A stretch of 64,000 nucleotides of DNA from UBA5336 sp964492485 (GTDB taxonomy: Bacteria; Pseudomonadota; Alphaproteobacteria; Caulobacterales; Hyphomonadaceae): NCBI GenBank assembly GCA_964492485.1, contig CAZBKM010000010.1, forward strand, positions 35,677 to 99,676, written 5' to 3'. Under the pieces are notes generated by a model. That model ran no database searches. It worked only from the letters and a program-made list of their open reading frames with translations, and was not told where the DNA came from. Made by a program: the position numbers and the translations under genes. Position 1 is the stretch's first letter; each line of letters starts with the position of its first letter. This document shows positions 8,363 to 16,619 of this stretch, in pieces.

Positions 8363-8713
8363 ATGGCCCGCGTTACCGTCGAAGACTGCATTGAACAGGT
8401 CCCCAACCGGTTCGAGCTCGTTCTGCTCGCCGCACACCGGGCGCGCATGGTGCGCGAGGGGTCGCCGATCACGGTCGACCGCGACAATGACAAGGATCCT
8501 GTCGTGGCGCTCCGCGAGATCGCGGATGCAAAGGTCGACCTGAAGACCGTCAAGGAAGGCCTGATCGCCAGCCTGCAGGAAGTCCGTCCGGGCGAGGAGA
8601 ACGAGCGCGAAGCCGATCGCGCGGCCCTTGAAGCAGCCCCGACCGCGACCGAGGAAGACGTCATGCGGGCCTACCAGGCCGAGCTGGAAGCCGGGCGCGA
8701 CGACCGGATGTAG
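8363..8713 (+). CDS. rpoZ: DNA-directed RNA polymerase subunit omega
   Basis: A 116-residue omega subunit, which helps assemble RNA polymerase (the beta' subunit) and takes part in ppGpp response. It starts MARVTVEDCIEQVPNRFELV, continues with the LLAAHRAR conserved helix, and has an acidic C-terminal extension typical of alphaproteobacteria. A TAAGGAGAT ribosome site precedes the ATG. It is followed after 2 bp by rel, the usual pairing of omega with the (p)ppGpp synthetase gene. The 146 bp upstream, shared with the divergent NYN gene, contains a CCGCCT/AGGCGG hairpin. Confidence 0.96.
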   Translation: MARVTVEDCIEQVPNRFELVLLAAHRARMVREGSPITVDRDNDKDPVVALREIADAKVDLKTVKEGLIASLQEVRPGEENEREADRAALEAAPTATEEDVMRAYQAELEAGRDDRM

Positions 8714-8715
8714 CC

Positions 8716-10950
8716 ATGGCCGGTCTCGCGGCCCTCACCCAGTCCCAGACGACCGCTGCGGACCCGGTGCGCGCGCCCGACGCACCGAACTATCCGTCGC
8801 GAGAGGTTCTGTGCCGGCGGGTCGCGGCCTATCATCCCGACGCAGACCTGGACCGGCTGGGTGCCGCCTACGATTTCGCGCGGCAACACCATGGCGAACA
8901 GTTGCGGGCCTCCGGCGACCCCTATTATTCCCATCCGGTGGCCGTCGCGGATCTCCTGGTCGACGCCAAGCTTGACGAAGTGACAATCATGGCCGGGTTG
9001 CTCCACGACGTGGTGGAAGACACTCCGGTCACACTGCGCGAGATTTCCGAACGGTTCGGCGACGATGTGGCCGACCTGGTCAACGGCGTCACCAAGCTGA
9101 CACGGCTGGAATACCGGTCTGAAGAGAGCAAGCAGGCTGAGAATTTCCAGAAGTTCATCCTGGCCACGGTCAACGACATTCGCGTTCTGATGGTCAAGCT
9201 GGCCGATCGCCTGCACAACATGCGCACGCTCCACCACCTCAAATCGCAGGACAAGCGCCTGCGGATCGCGCGCGAAACCATGGAGATCTACGCCCCGCTG
9301 GCGCGCCGCGTCGGCCTCTATCATGCCGCCTCGGAACTCGAGGATCGCGCCTTCGAGCAGATCAACCCCGAGGCGCGGGCGACGATCCTCAAACGGCTCG
9401 ATGCGCTCGAGCAGGAAAACGCCATAGATCTCAAGCGGATCCGCGACGATCTCGAGGCGCTCATGGAGGCGGGCGAGATCACGGCGCGGATCAAGGGCCG
9501 GCGCAAGCAGCCCTATTCGATCTGGCGAAAGATGGAACGCAAGTCGATTTCCTTTCGCGACGTGGCCGACATCTTCGCCTTCCGAATCGTCGTGACCACG
9601 GTGGAAGACTGCTACCGGGTTCTGTTTCACCTGCACACGACCTGGTCTTGCCTGCCTGACCGCTTTCGCGACTTCATTTCGGTGCCGAAACCGAATGGCT
9701 ACCGTTCGCTGCACACCACCGTGCGCGCGTCCGGAAACCGCCGCGTGGAGCTTCAGATCCGCACCGAGGAGATGGACCGCACGGCCGAAAACGGTGTCGC
9801 GGCCCACTGGAACTACAAGAACAAGGCCTATGGCTTCGACGTGGAGGGCGCGCGCGAGGTGGGCCTCGACCCGGAAGCGAATCTGCGCGCCTTCGCCGAA
9901 CTGCTCCAGCACGAGGGCGACCCGGACGAATTTCTGGAACACGCCAAGCTGGAGATGTACCGCGAGCACGTCTTCACCTTCACACCAAAGGGCCGCCTGA
10001 TCGTGTTGCCCAAGGGCGCGATGCCGCTCGACTTCGCGTTCGCAGTGCACACGGCCATCGGGGAGACCTGTGTCGGCGTCCGGATCAATGGCGAGCAGCG
10101 ATCGCTTCGCACCGTCCTCAACAATGGCGACGTGGTGGAGATCCTGCGCGGAGCGGAACGCAAGCCCATCCTGGGCTGGGAGGCGATGACCCTGACGGGC
10201 CGGGCCCGCTCCGCCAGCCGGCGCCTGGTACGGGACGTGGAAAAGCGCGACTTCATCCGGCTCGGCACGGGGTTGATCCGCCAGGCCCTGCGCCGCATCG
10301 GGGTCGACCCCGTGCAGGTGCGGATGGAACAGGTTGCCCAGCGCGCCGGCTTCGACACGCTGGACGCCATGGCAGAGCAGGTCGGACGCGGGCGCTACAC
10401 GACGCGCGACATGGTCGATGCGGTGTTCCCCGGCTATGCCGACGACCTGGAGCCCGACGACACCAAGATGCAGTTCGACGACGACCATGCTGGCCTGCTC
10501 GTCGCCGGCGAGGATCTGACCCCCGGCGTCACCCTGCACCTGGGTGAGTGCTGCCGGCCTGTGCCCGGCGACCGGATCATCGGCATTCAGGAGCCGGATT
10601 TCGGCCTCGTGGTTCATGAAATCGGCTGCCGCCGGCTGGCGCGATTCGACGACCGGCCGGACCTGTGGGTGGACCTGCGCTGGACCGACCTCGCCCGTAC
10701 GGGCGCGGTGGGCGTCGGACGGATCCGTGTGCGGGCCGCCAATCAGAAGGGCGTGCTTGCAACGCTGTGCACGGCGGTTGCCCAATCGCACGGAAACATC
10801 GTGTCGGTGGCGACCGGCAAGCGGGATCCGAGCTTTCTGGAGCTCGTCTTCGATATCGAGGTTGAAGACCTGAAGCGCCTGACGCACATCCTGGCGGCCC
10901 TGCGGTCCCTTGCCGTGGTGGACCGGGCCGAACGCGAACAGGAGACATGA
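8716..10950 (+). CDS. rel: Bifunctional (p)ppGpp synthetase/hydrolase (Rel/Rsh)
   Basis: A 744-residue RelA/SpoT homologue controlling the stringent response. Domains in order: HD hydrolase with HDVVEDT at residues 97-103 and RLHNMRTL; synthetase (around 230-360) with KPNGYRSLHTTV; TGS domain (around 410-470) with VLPKGAMPLDFAFAVHT; and C-terminal Zn-finger/ACT regions (GECCRPVPGD, VGVGRIRVRAANQKGVLATL). The intact HD motif indicates hydrolase activity, so this is the single bifunctional enzyme usual in alphaproteobacteria. It lies between rpoZ and pyrE; the pyrE GTG follows the stop directly. Confidence 0.97.
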   Translation: MAGLAALTQSQTTAADPVRAPDAPNYPSREVLCRRVAAYHPDADLDRLGAAYDFARQHHGEQLRASGDPYYSHPVAVADLLVDAKLDEVTIMAGLLHDVVEDTPVTLREISERFGDDVADLVNGVTKLTRLEYRSEESKQAENFQKFILATVNDIRVLMVKLADRLHNMRTLHHLKSQDKRLRIARETMEIYAPLARRVGLYHAASELEDRAFEQINPEARATILKRLDALEQENAIDLKRIRDDLEALMEAGEITARIKGRRKQPYSIWRKMERKSISFRDVADIFAFRIVVTTVEDCYRVLFHLHTTWSCLPDRFRDFISVPKPNGYRSLHTTVRASGNRRVELQIRTEEMDRTAENGVAAHWNYKNKAYGFDVEGAREVGLDPEANLRAFAELLQHEGDPDEFLEHAKLEMYREHVFTFTPKGRLIVLPKGAMPLDFAFAVHTAIGETCVGVRINGEQRSLRTVLNNGDVVEILRGAERKPILGWEAMTLTGRARSASRRLVRDVEKRDFIRLGTGLIRQALRRIGVDPVQVRMEQVAQRAGFDTLDAMAEQVGRGRYTTRDMVDAVFPGYADDLEPDDTKMQFDDDHAGLLVAGEDLTPGVTLHLGECCRPVPGDRIIGIQEPDFGLVVHEIGCRRLARFDDRPDLWVDLRWTDLARTGAVGVGRIRVRAANQKGVLATLCTAVAQSHGNIVSVATGKRDPSFLELVFDIEVEDLKRLTHILAALRSLAVVDRAEREQET

Positions 10951-11535
10951 GTGACCACCGAAGAGGTCCTGGAGATATTCCGGGAAGCCGGCGCCCTCCT
11001 GGAAGGGCATTTCATCCTGTCCTCGGGCCGGCATAGCCCGGTATTCCTGCAGAAGGCGCTGGTGTTTTCCCGTCCGGAGCTGGCTGAACGGCTCTGCCGC
11101 GCGCTGGCGGACCGGATCGCCCGGCGCTATGGGCGCGTGGATGTGGTCGCCGGGCCTGCGCTGGGCGGCCTCCTGCCGGGCTACGAGACGGCACGCCACC
11201 TGAAGGCCCGCGCGATCTTTGCCGAGCGGGTCGATGGCCGGCTGCAGTTTCGCCGCGGCTTCAGCGTGGCGCCGGGTGAGCGCGTGCTGATCCTCGAGGA
11301 TATCGTGACCACGGGCCTGTCCTTTCGGGAAACCGTGGAGGCCCTGGCAGGGCTTCCCGGCGAACTGGTTGGCGGGGCCTGCGTGATCGACAGATCGAAC
11401 GGGCGTGCCGATGTGGGCACCTCGCTGGAAGCGCTGGCACGGGTCGACTTTCCGGACTACGCGCCCGACGAGATACCGGAATCGCTGGCCGCGCTGGACC
11501 CGGTCAAGCCAGGCAGTCGGGGGTTGTCGGCATGA
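10951..11535 (+). CDS. pyrE: Orotate phosphoribosyltransferase
   Basis: A 194-residue OPRTase making OMP from orotate and PRPP in pyrimidine synthesis. The PRPP loop is RVLILEDIVTTGLSFRET, and the N-terminal GALLEGHFILSSGRHSPVFLQ segment is typical. The start is GTG at 10951, immediately after the rel stop. The nearby ATG at 10947 is out of frame. The 3' end overlaps pdxJ (ATGA). Confidence 0.95.
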   Translation: MTTEEVLEIFREAGALLEGHFILSSGRHSPVFLQKALVFSRPELAERLCRALADRIARRYGRVDVVAGPALGGLLPGYETARHLKARAIFAERVDGRLQFRRGFSVAPGERVLILEDIVTTGLSFRETVEALAGLPGELVGGACVIDRSNGRADVGTSLEALARVDFPDYAPDEIPESLAALDPVKPGSRGLSA

Positions 11536-12275
11536 GCACCCTGCGGCTTGGCGTGAACATCGACCATGTCGCCACGCTGCGGAACGCCCGTGGCGGGGTC
11601 CATCCAGATCCGGCGCGGGCGGCGGCCCAGGTCGCGGCCGCCGGGGCCGACGGTATCACCTTTCACCTTCGGGAGGATCGCCGGCATATCCGGGATGCCG
11701 ACCTGGTGGCGATCCGCGAGGCCGCTGGCACCCTGCCGCTGAACTTCGAGATGGCCGCCACCCACGAGATGGTGACGATCGCTGAGCGTTTTCGCCCGCA
11801 CGCCGCCTGTCTGGTCCCGGAACGCCGCGAGGAACGGACCACCGAAGGCGGTCTGGACGCGGCAGGCCACCGCGATGCGCTTGCCGCGCCGGTAGCGCGC
11901 CTGTGCGCCGCCGGGGCCCGGGTGTCGCTGTTCATCGAGCCCGACCCCCGCCAGCTGGAGGCGGCCCATGCCCTGGGCGCCAAGGCGGTGGAACTGCACA
12001 CCGGACGCTACGCCGAACTCTGGATCGAGGGAGGCATGGAGGCCGCCTCGGACGAACTGGCGCGGATCACCGAAGCCGCCCGAACAGGGGTCGCGCTCGG
12101 CCTGGAAGTCCATGCCGGTCACGGATTGACCTTCGACAATGTCGGCCCCGTGGCGGCCTTGCCGGAGATTGTCGAGCTGAACATCGGTCATTTCCTGATC
12201 GGGGAAGCGGTGTTCGTCGGGCTGGCCCAGGCGATTGCCGACATGCGTGCGCGAATGGACGCCGCGCGGGGATGA
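11532..12275 (+). CDS. pdxJ: Pyridoxine 5'-phosphate synthase
   Basis: A 247-residue PdxJ, which condenses 3-amino-1-phosphoacetone with deoxyxylulose 5-phosphate to give pyridoxine 5'-phosphate. Signatures are LGVNIDHVATLRNARGG at the N-terminus, the HLREDRRHI segment (around 48-56), VSLFIEPDPRQ, and the C-terminal VELNIGHFLIGEAVFVGL. It is translationally coupled to pyrE upstream and acpS downstream by 4-bp overlaps. The pdxJ-acpS pair is a widely conserved adjacency. Confidence 0.97.
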   Translation: MSTLRLGVNIDHVATLRNARGGVHPDPARAAAQVAAAGADGITFHLREDRRHIRDADLVAIREAAGTLPLNFEMAATHEMVTIAERFRPHAACLVPERREERTTEGGLDAAGHRDALAAPVARLCAAGARVSLFIEPDPRQLEAAHALGAKAVELHTGRYAELWIEGGMEAASDELARITEAARTGVALGLEVHAGHGLTFDNVGPVAALPEIVELNIGHFLIGEAVFVGLAQAIADMRARMDAARG

Positions 12276-12682
12276 TTGTCGGGCTTGGCCAGGATCTCTG
12301 CAACATCGAACGGATCGAGCGGACGCTGGCGCGCTTTGGCGACAGGTTCCGCAACCGCGTGTTCACGGACCTCGAAATCGCGAAGGCCGAGCGACGGTAT
12401 CGGGCTGCGGAGACGTATGCGAAGCGATTCGCAGCGAAGGAAGCCTGCGCCAAAGCCCTGGGAACGGGCGTGCCGCGCGCCGGAGTCCATTGGAAGCATA
12501 TGGGGGTCGTGAACCTGCCGTCTGGCCGGCCGACCCTGGCGCTGACGGGCGGGGCGGCCGCGCGGCTGGCGGCGCTGACACCGGCAGGCTACCGCGCCAC
12601 CATCCACCTGACCCTGACCGACGACTATCCCTGGGCGCAGGCCCTGGTCATGATCGAGGCTCATCCTGCGGACCCGGCATGA
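12272..12682 (+). CDS. acpS: Holo-[acyl-carrier-protein] synthase
   Basis: A 136-residue AcpS that transfers 4'-phosphopantetheine from CoA to acyl carrier protein. Residues MIVGLGQDLCNIERIE include the metal-binding Asp8, and RFAAKEACAKALGTG contains the catalytic Glu. The ATG at 12272 overlaps the pdxJ stop, and the stop overlaps the rnc start (ATGA). In many alphaproteobacteria lepB lies between acpS and rnc; it does not here. Confidence 0.95.
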   Translation: MIVGLGQDLCNIERIERTLARFGDRFRNRVFTDLEIAKAERRYRAAETYAKRFAAKEACAKALGTGVPRAGVHWKHMGVVNLPSGRPTLALTGGAAARLAALTPAGYRATIHLTLTDDYPWAQALVMIEAHPADPA

Positions 12683-13467
12683 GTGAGACCCGCCCGAAAC
12701 GTACCCGCCTGCGCACCGCTGGCCGCGCGATGCGGCCTCGCCTGGATGCGGCATCCCTGGCGCGGCTGGAGTCGATCCTCGACCACCGGTTTACGCAGCC
12801 CGACCTCGCCCATGAGGCCCTGACCCATCCCAGCGCGGTCAGCGCCCATCGCGGGGCGGTGAAGGGCTCCTATCAGAGGCTCGAATTCCTCGGCGACCGC
12901 GTTCTTGGCCTGGTCATCGCCGAACGGCTCTTCGACCGCAGGCGCAATGAACGCGAGGGCCTGCTGGCGCCACGTCTCAATCGGCTGGTCAACAAGGCTG
13001 CCTGCGCGGAAGCCGCCCGGCACATGGGTCTCGGACCGCTGATCCTGATGGCCCCCCACGAGGCCGCCGCGGGGGGCGCAGAGCGTGACAGCACGCTTGG
13101 GGATGTCTGCGAGGCGGTGATCGGTGCGCTGTATCTCGACGGGGGGCTGAGGGCGGCCCGCGCCTTCATCGAGCGGGCCTGGGCGCCGCAGTTCCGGGGA
13201 CTGGCCGGCGAGCACATGAAGGATCCCAAGACGCGCCTGCAGGAATGGGCACAGTCGCGGGGTCACCCCCTGCCGGCTTATGAGGTGGAGCACCGCCAGG
13301 GGCCCGACCATGCTCCGCGATTCACGGTTCGGGTCCATGTGGGCGTGGGGCTGACGGCCCTGGGAGAGGAGGGTTCCAAGCAGGAGGCCGAACGCGCGGC
13401 GGCCGAGCGGCTCCTGCAGACGGTCGAGGGTGGCAGCCCGGACACGGAGAACGACCATGACGCCTGA
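12679..13467 (+). CDS. rnc: Ribonuclease III
   Basis: A 262-residue RNase III that processes rRNA precursors and other double-stranded RNA. It has a ~30-residue basic N-terminal extension, the RNase III signature RLEFLGDRVLGL (around 67-78), the second acidic site DVCEAVIGALYLDGG, and a C-terminal dsRNA-binding domain (DPKTRLQEWAQSRG to GSKQEAERAAAERLL). All catalytic acids are present. The ATG at 12679 overlaps the acpS stop, and the gene overlaps era by 11 bp, the conserved rnc-era pairing. Confidence 0.96.
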   Translation: MSETRPKRTRLRTAGRAMRPRLDAASLARLESILDHRFTQPDLAHEALTHPSAVSAHRGAVKGSYQRLEFLGDRVLGLVIAERLFDRRRNEREGLLAPRLNRLVNKAACAEAARHMGLGPLILMAPHEAAAGGAERDSTLGDVCEAVIGALYLDGGLRAARAFIERAWAPQFRGLAGEHMKDPKTRLQEWAQSRGHPLPAYEVEHRQGPDHAPRFTVRVHVGVGLTALGEEGSKQEAERAAAERLLQTVEGGSPDTENDHDA

Positions 13468-14410
13468 GGCCGACACGATTCGACGGGCAGGCTTCGCCGC
13501 CATCATCGGAGCACCCAATGCGGGCAAGTCGACGCTGACCAATCGGCTCGTCGGCGCCAAGGTGGCGATCGTGACCCACAAGGTGCAGACGACCCGCTTT
13601 CCCGTCCGGGGTGTGGCCCACCAGGGCGACACGCAGATCGTCCTGGTCGATACGCCCGGCATCTTCGAGGCCCGCAAGCGGCTCGACCGCGCGATGGTCC
13701 AGGCAGCCTGGTCGGGGGCCGAGGATGCCGACGCCATACTGCACCTGATCGACGCTTCCGCGTGGGTCGCCGAGCGTGCGGGCACGGCCTCGCCGGCCCA
13801 GCGCCGGTCGGTGGAGGATGACCGCCGGATCATCGAGATCCTGCAGAGGCAGGGCCGCACCGCCCTGGCGGGGCTCAACAAGATCGACCTGTTTCCCCAT
13901 CCCGACATCCTGCCCGTCATGGCGGCCCTGGACGAGACCGGTGCCTATGAGGAGATCTTCATGCTCTCCGCCAGCGACGGTGACGGGGTCGACCGGCTGG
14001 CCAGCGCGCTGGCGGCCCGGATGCCCGAGGGCCCGGCGCTGTATCCGCCAGACCAGACCGCCGACCTGCCGCTACGCGTGCTCGCCGCAGAGGTGACGCG
14101 CGAGAAGCTGATGCTCCGCCTGCACCAGGAATTGCCCTATGCGTTGACTGTGGAGACCGAGGCCTGGACCGAGCAGGCCGACGGTTCGGTCCGGGTCCAG
14201 CAGGTCGTCGTGGTCGCACGCGACAGCCACAAGGCGATGGTGCTGGGCAAGGGCGGACACACGATCCGCGCCGTGGGCCAGGCCGCCCGACTGGATCTGA
14301 CGGAGATGCTCGACCGCCCGGTCCATCTGTTCCTGTTCGTGAAGGTCGATCCCGGTTGGCAGGACAACCGCGCGCGCTATGCGACGCTCGGGCTCGACTT
14401 CGATGCCTGA
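13457..14410 (+). CDS. era: GTPase Era
   Basis: A 317-residue Era GTPase for 16S rRNA maturation and 30S assembly. G1 is GAPNAGKS (residues 18-25), G3 is DTPG, and G4 is NKID. The C-terminal KH domain has VLGKGGHTIRAVGQAAR. I use the ATG at 13457 overlapping rnc by 11 bp, because the protein then begins in the normal place; a longer frame starts nine codons earlier. It is the last gene of the block: recO, often next, is absent, and a repeat-filled 262-bp gap follows. Confidence 0.96.
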   Translation: MTPEADTIRRAGFAAIIGAPNAGKSTLTNRLVGAKVAIVTHKVQTTRFPVRGVAHQGDTQIVLVDTPGIFEARKRLDRAMVQAAWSGAEDADAILHLIDASAWVAERAGTASPAQRRSVEDDRRIIEILQRQGRTALAGLNKIDLFPHPDILPVMAALDETGAYEEIFMLSASDGDGVDRLASALAARMPEGPALYPPDQTADLPLRVLAAEVTREKLMLRLHQELPYALTVETEAWTEQADGSVRVQQVVVVARDSHKAMVLGKGGHTIRAVGQAARLDLTEMLDRPVHLFLFVKVDPGWQDNRARYATLGLDFDA

Positions 14411-14439
14411 TCGCACGGTGCGGACCCGCGAACTGAAGC

Positions 14440-14638
14440 GCCGGTCTTTGATTTCACTCCAGACCGTCGCTTTACATCGTTGATCTTGCGCAAGTATCCG
14501 TTCGCAACCGATCCCGTTTGCCCTGGACTTGCTCGATAGCCTTTTCGAGCGAAGTGGGCACCGGTTCGCGTGAAGAGCGTGCTCAGTACGGGAACCTGGC
14601 GCATCTTCACGGACCCCGATTGACCTGAAGATGCGCTA
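14440..14638. repeat. Composite intergenic repeat, modules D-B-A-C
   Basis: The 262-bp gap between era and radA is filled by four repeat modules. D (14440-14494) contains a 27-bp core at 14452-14478. B (14490-14532) is a hairpin with GCAAGT/ACTTGC ends. A (about 14540-14582) shares 30 identical bases with 52402-52431. C (14599-14636) is GCGCATCTTCA, a 16-nt spacer and TGAAGATGCGC. The same modules recur at 52399-52630 with D and B inverted. No gene is present. The hairpins may act as terminators or mRNA ends, but nothing in them predicts a protein. Confidence 0.85.
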
Positions 14639-14672
14639 GCCCCGCAAGACGGCGCAGGATAAGGCTGGCGGC

Positions 14673-16046
14673 ATGTCACGCACGGAGACCGCTTTCGCCT
14701 GCCAGGCCTGTGGCGAGATATCGGCCAAATGGGCCGGCAAGTGCCCCGCCTGCGGCGCCTGGAACACCCTGGTGGAGGAGACTGTCTCGCGCGCGCCCGG
14801 AGGCCTGAAGGGACCGGTGAGCGCTGCGGGCGGCGGCAAGGCCGCCTTCACGCACCTGGCGGCGCAGGAGGAGGCCCCGCCCCGGACCGAGATCGGCGTG
14901 GAGGAACTGGATCGGGTCTTCGGCGGCGGGCTGGTGGCGGCCTCGGCCACGCTCATCGGCGGCGATCCCGGCATCGGCAAGTCGACGCTGCTTCTGCAGG
15001 TGGCCGCCCGCCTTGCGCGCAACGGTCAGTCGGTGGCGTATGTGTCGGGCGAGGAAGCCGCTGCGCAGATCCAGGATCGGGCGCGTCGCCTCAAGGTCGC
15101 CGAAAGCCCCGTCCAGCTTGCCACCGAGACCGACCTGCGCAAGATCCTGTCCCTGCTGAAATCGGCGCAGCCGGACTTCGTCGTCATCGACTCGATCCAG
15201 ACCCTCTGGTCTGACAGCCTCGAGGCGGCGCCGGGCTCGGTCGCGCAGGTGCGGGCCTGCGCCCAGGAGCTGACACGTTGGGCCAAGCGCTCGGGCGCTG
15301 CCCTGGTGCTGGTGGGCCATGTCACCAAGGAAGGCCAGATCGCGGGGCCGCGGGTCGTCGAGCACATGGTCGACGCCGTCTTCTATTTCGAGGGCGAACG
15401 CGGCCACCAGTTCCGCATACTGCGTGCGGTGAAGAACCGGTTCGGCCCGACGGACGAAATCGGCATCTTCGAGATGCACACCTACGGACTGTCACCGGCG
15501 CGCGAACCCTCCGCCCTGTTTCTGTCGGGCGAAGGCGATGAGGCGGGCGGGGCCGCAGTGTTCGCCGCCATGGAAGGATCGCGCCCCGTCCTGGCGGAGG
15601 TCCAGGCCCTGGCCGCGACGACAAGCTACGGCACACCGCGCCGCGCAGTGGTCGGCTGGGACACCAGCCGGCTGGCCATGCTGCTTGCCGTCCTGGAGGC
15701 GCGCTGCGGGCTCAGCCTGTCGGGGCGCGATGTCTACCTCACGGTCACGGGGGGCTACCGAATCCAGGAGCCGGCAGGCGACCTGGCGGCCGCCGCGGCC
15801 CTGATCACGGCGACGGCGGGCACCGCGATCCCCGAAAAGTCGGTCTTTTTCGGCGAGGTGGCGCTGTCGGGCGCAATCCGTCCCGTGGCGCGAATGGAAC
15901 AGCGCCTGAAGGAGGCCGCCCGGCTCGGCTTCGCCCACGCCTACGTGCCCGACGGCACGCCGGGGACAGTTGCCGGGTTGACGGTTCACCCCCTTAGGCG
16001 GCTTAACGATCTGGTCGCTCTCCTCGCCCCGGATGCCCCCGAATGA
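14673..16046 (+). CDS. radA: DNA repair protein RadA (Sms)
   Basis: A 457-residue RadA, a RecA-like branch-migration helicase in recombinational repair. The N-terminal zinc finger uses Cys10, 13, 24 and 27 (CQACG...CPACG). The Walker A is GGDPGIGKSTLL (about 96-107). The RadA-specific KNRFG motif lies near residue 255 (RAVKNRFGPTDEIG). The C-terminal Lon-protease-like domain is present (VYLTVTGGYRIQEPAGDLA). It is the first gene of radA-cvpA-purF, overlapping cvpA by 4 bp. Confidence 0.97.
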   Translation: MSRTETAFACQACGEISAKWAGKCPACGAWNTLVEETVSRAPGGLKGPVSAAGGGKAAFTHLAAQEEAPPRTEIGVEELDRVFGGGLVAASATLIGGDPGIGKSTLLLQVAARLARNGQSVAYVSGEEAAAQIQDRARRLKVAESPVQLATETDLRKILSLLKSAQPDFVVIDSIQTLWSDSLEAAPGSVAQVRACAQELTRWAKRSGAALVLVGHVTKEGQIAGPRVVEHMVDAVFYFEGERGHQFRILRAVKNRFGPTDEIGIFEMHTYGLSPAREPSALFLSGEGDEAGGAAVFAAMEGSRPVLAEVQALAATTSYGTPRRAVVGWDTSRLAMLLAVLEARCGLSLSGRDVYLTVTGGYRIQEPAGDLAAAAALITATAGTAIPEKSVFFGEVALSGAIRPVARMEQRLKEAARLGFAHAYVPDGTPGTVAGLTVHPLRRLNDLVALLAPDAPE

Positions 16047-16588
16047 CCGAAGCGCTCACCGCATTCGATGCCGTGGCCCTGGCCTTGATCCTCATCTCCG
16101 CCCTCATGGCCGTGGCGCGCGGATTCGTGCGGGAACTGGCGACGCTGGGCGCATTCATCGGTGCGCTGGCGGCGGCCTACTATGCCCGGGCCGCATTTCG
16201 CGAACCGCTGGCGGCGGTCACGCCGGAGACGTTCCCCGACTGGACGGCCGATTTCGTCCTTCTGGTGGGCGTGTTCGTCGCGGTCTATGCGCTGGTCGCC
16301 TGGCTGGGATACCGCCTGTCGCGCAATATTCAGGGCACGGAAGGGATCGGTCTGATCGACCGCCTTGCCGGCCTCGCCTTCGGGGTCGCGCGGGGTGCCG
16401 TGGCCATCGTGTTCTTCGTCTTCCTCCTGCGCCTCGGGCTGGAGGATGATCGCATTCCGGAATGGATTGCACAGGCGCGCACTTACCCTTATTTCGCCGA
16501 GGCATCCGACTATCTTCGGGAAAACGCACCCCGAATCGCGGAAGATGCGCGCATCGCGCTGCCAGACCCCGTGGCGCCGCCCGATTAG
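16043..16588 (+). CDS. cvpA: CvpA family membrane protein
   Basis: A 181-residue CvpA-family protein with four hydrophobic segments (around residues 8-25, 30-48, 68-90 and 108-130). The N-terminal pattern is AFDAVALALILISALMAVARGFVRE, trimmed here to its typical features: a helix ending in ARGFVRE. In E. coli cvpA is linked to colicin V production and lies upstream of purF, as here. Its molecular role remains poorly defined, and it is mainly recognisable by family and position. A 31-bp gap separates it from purF. Confidence 0.9.
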   Translation: MTEALTAFDAVALALILISALMAVARGFVRELATLGAFIGALAAAYYARAAFREPLAAVTPETFPDWTADFVLLVGVFVAVYALVAWLGYRLSRNIQGTEGIGLIDRLAGLAFGVARGAVAIVFFVFLLRLGLEDDRIPEWIAQARTYPYFAEASDYLRENAPRIAEDARIALPDPVAPPD

Positions 16589-16619
16589 GGCGCCCCACGT
16601 CCGTGAGGAGACCCTGTCG

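Noticed and set aside
8671..11199. An 842-residue open frame opposite rel and pyrE
   Set aside because: It is the antisense reading of genes with clear HD, TGS and PRPP motifs; its own translation has no recognisable domain.
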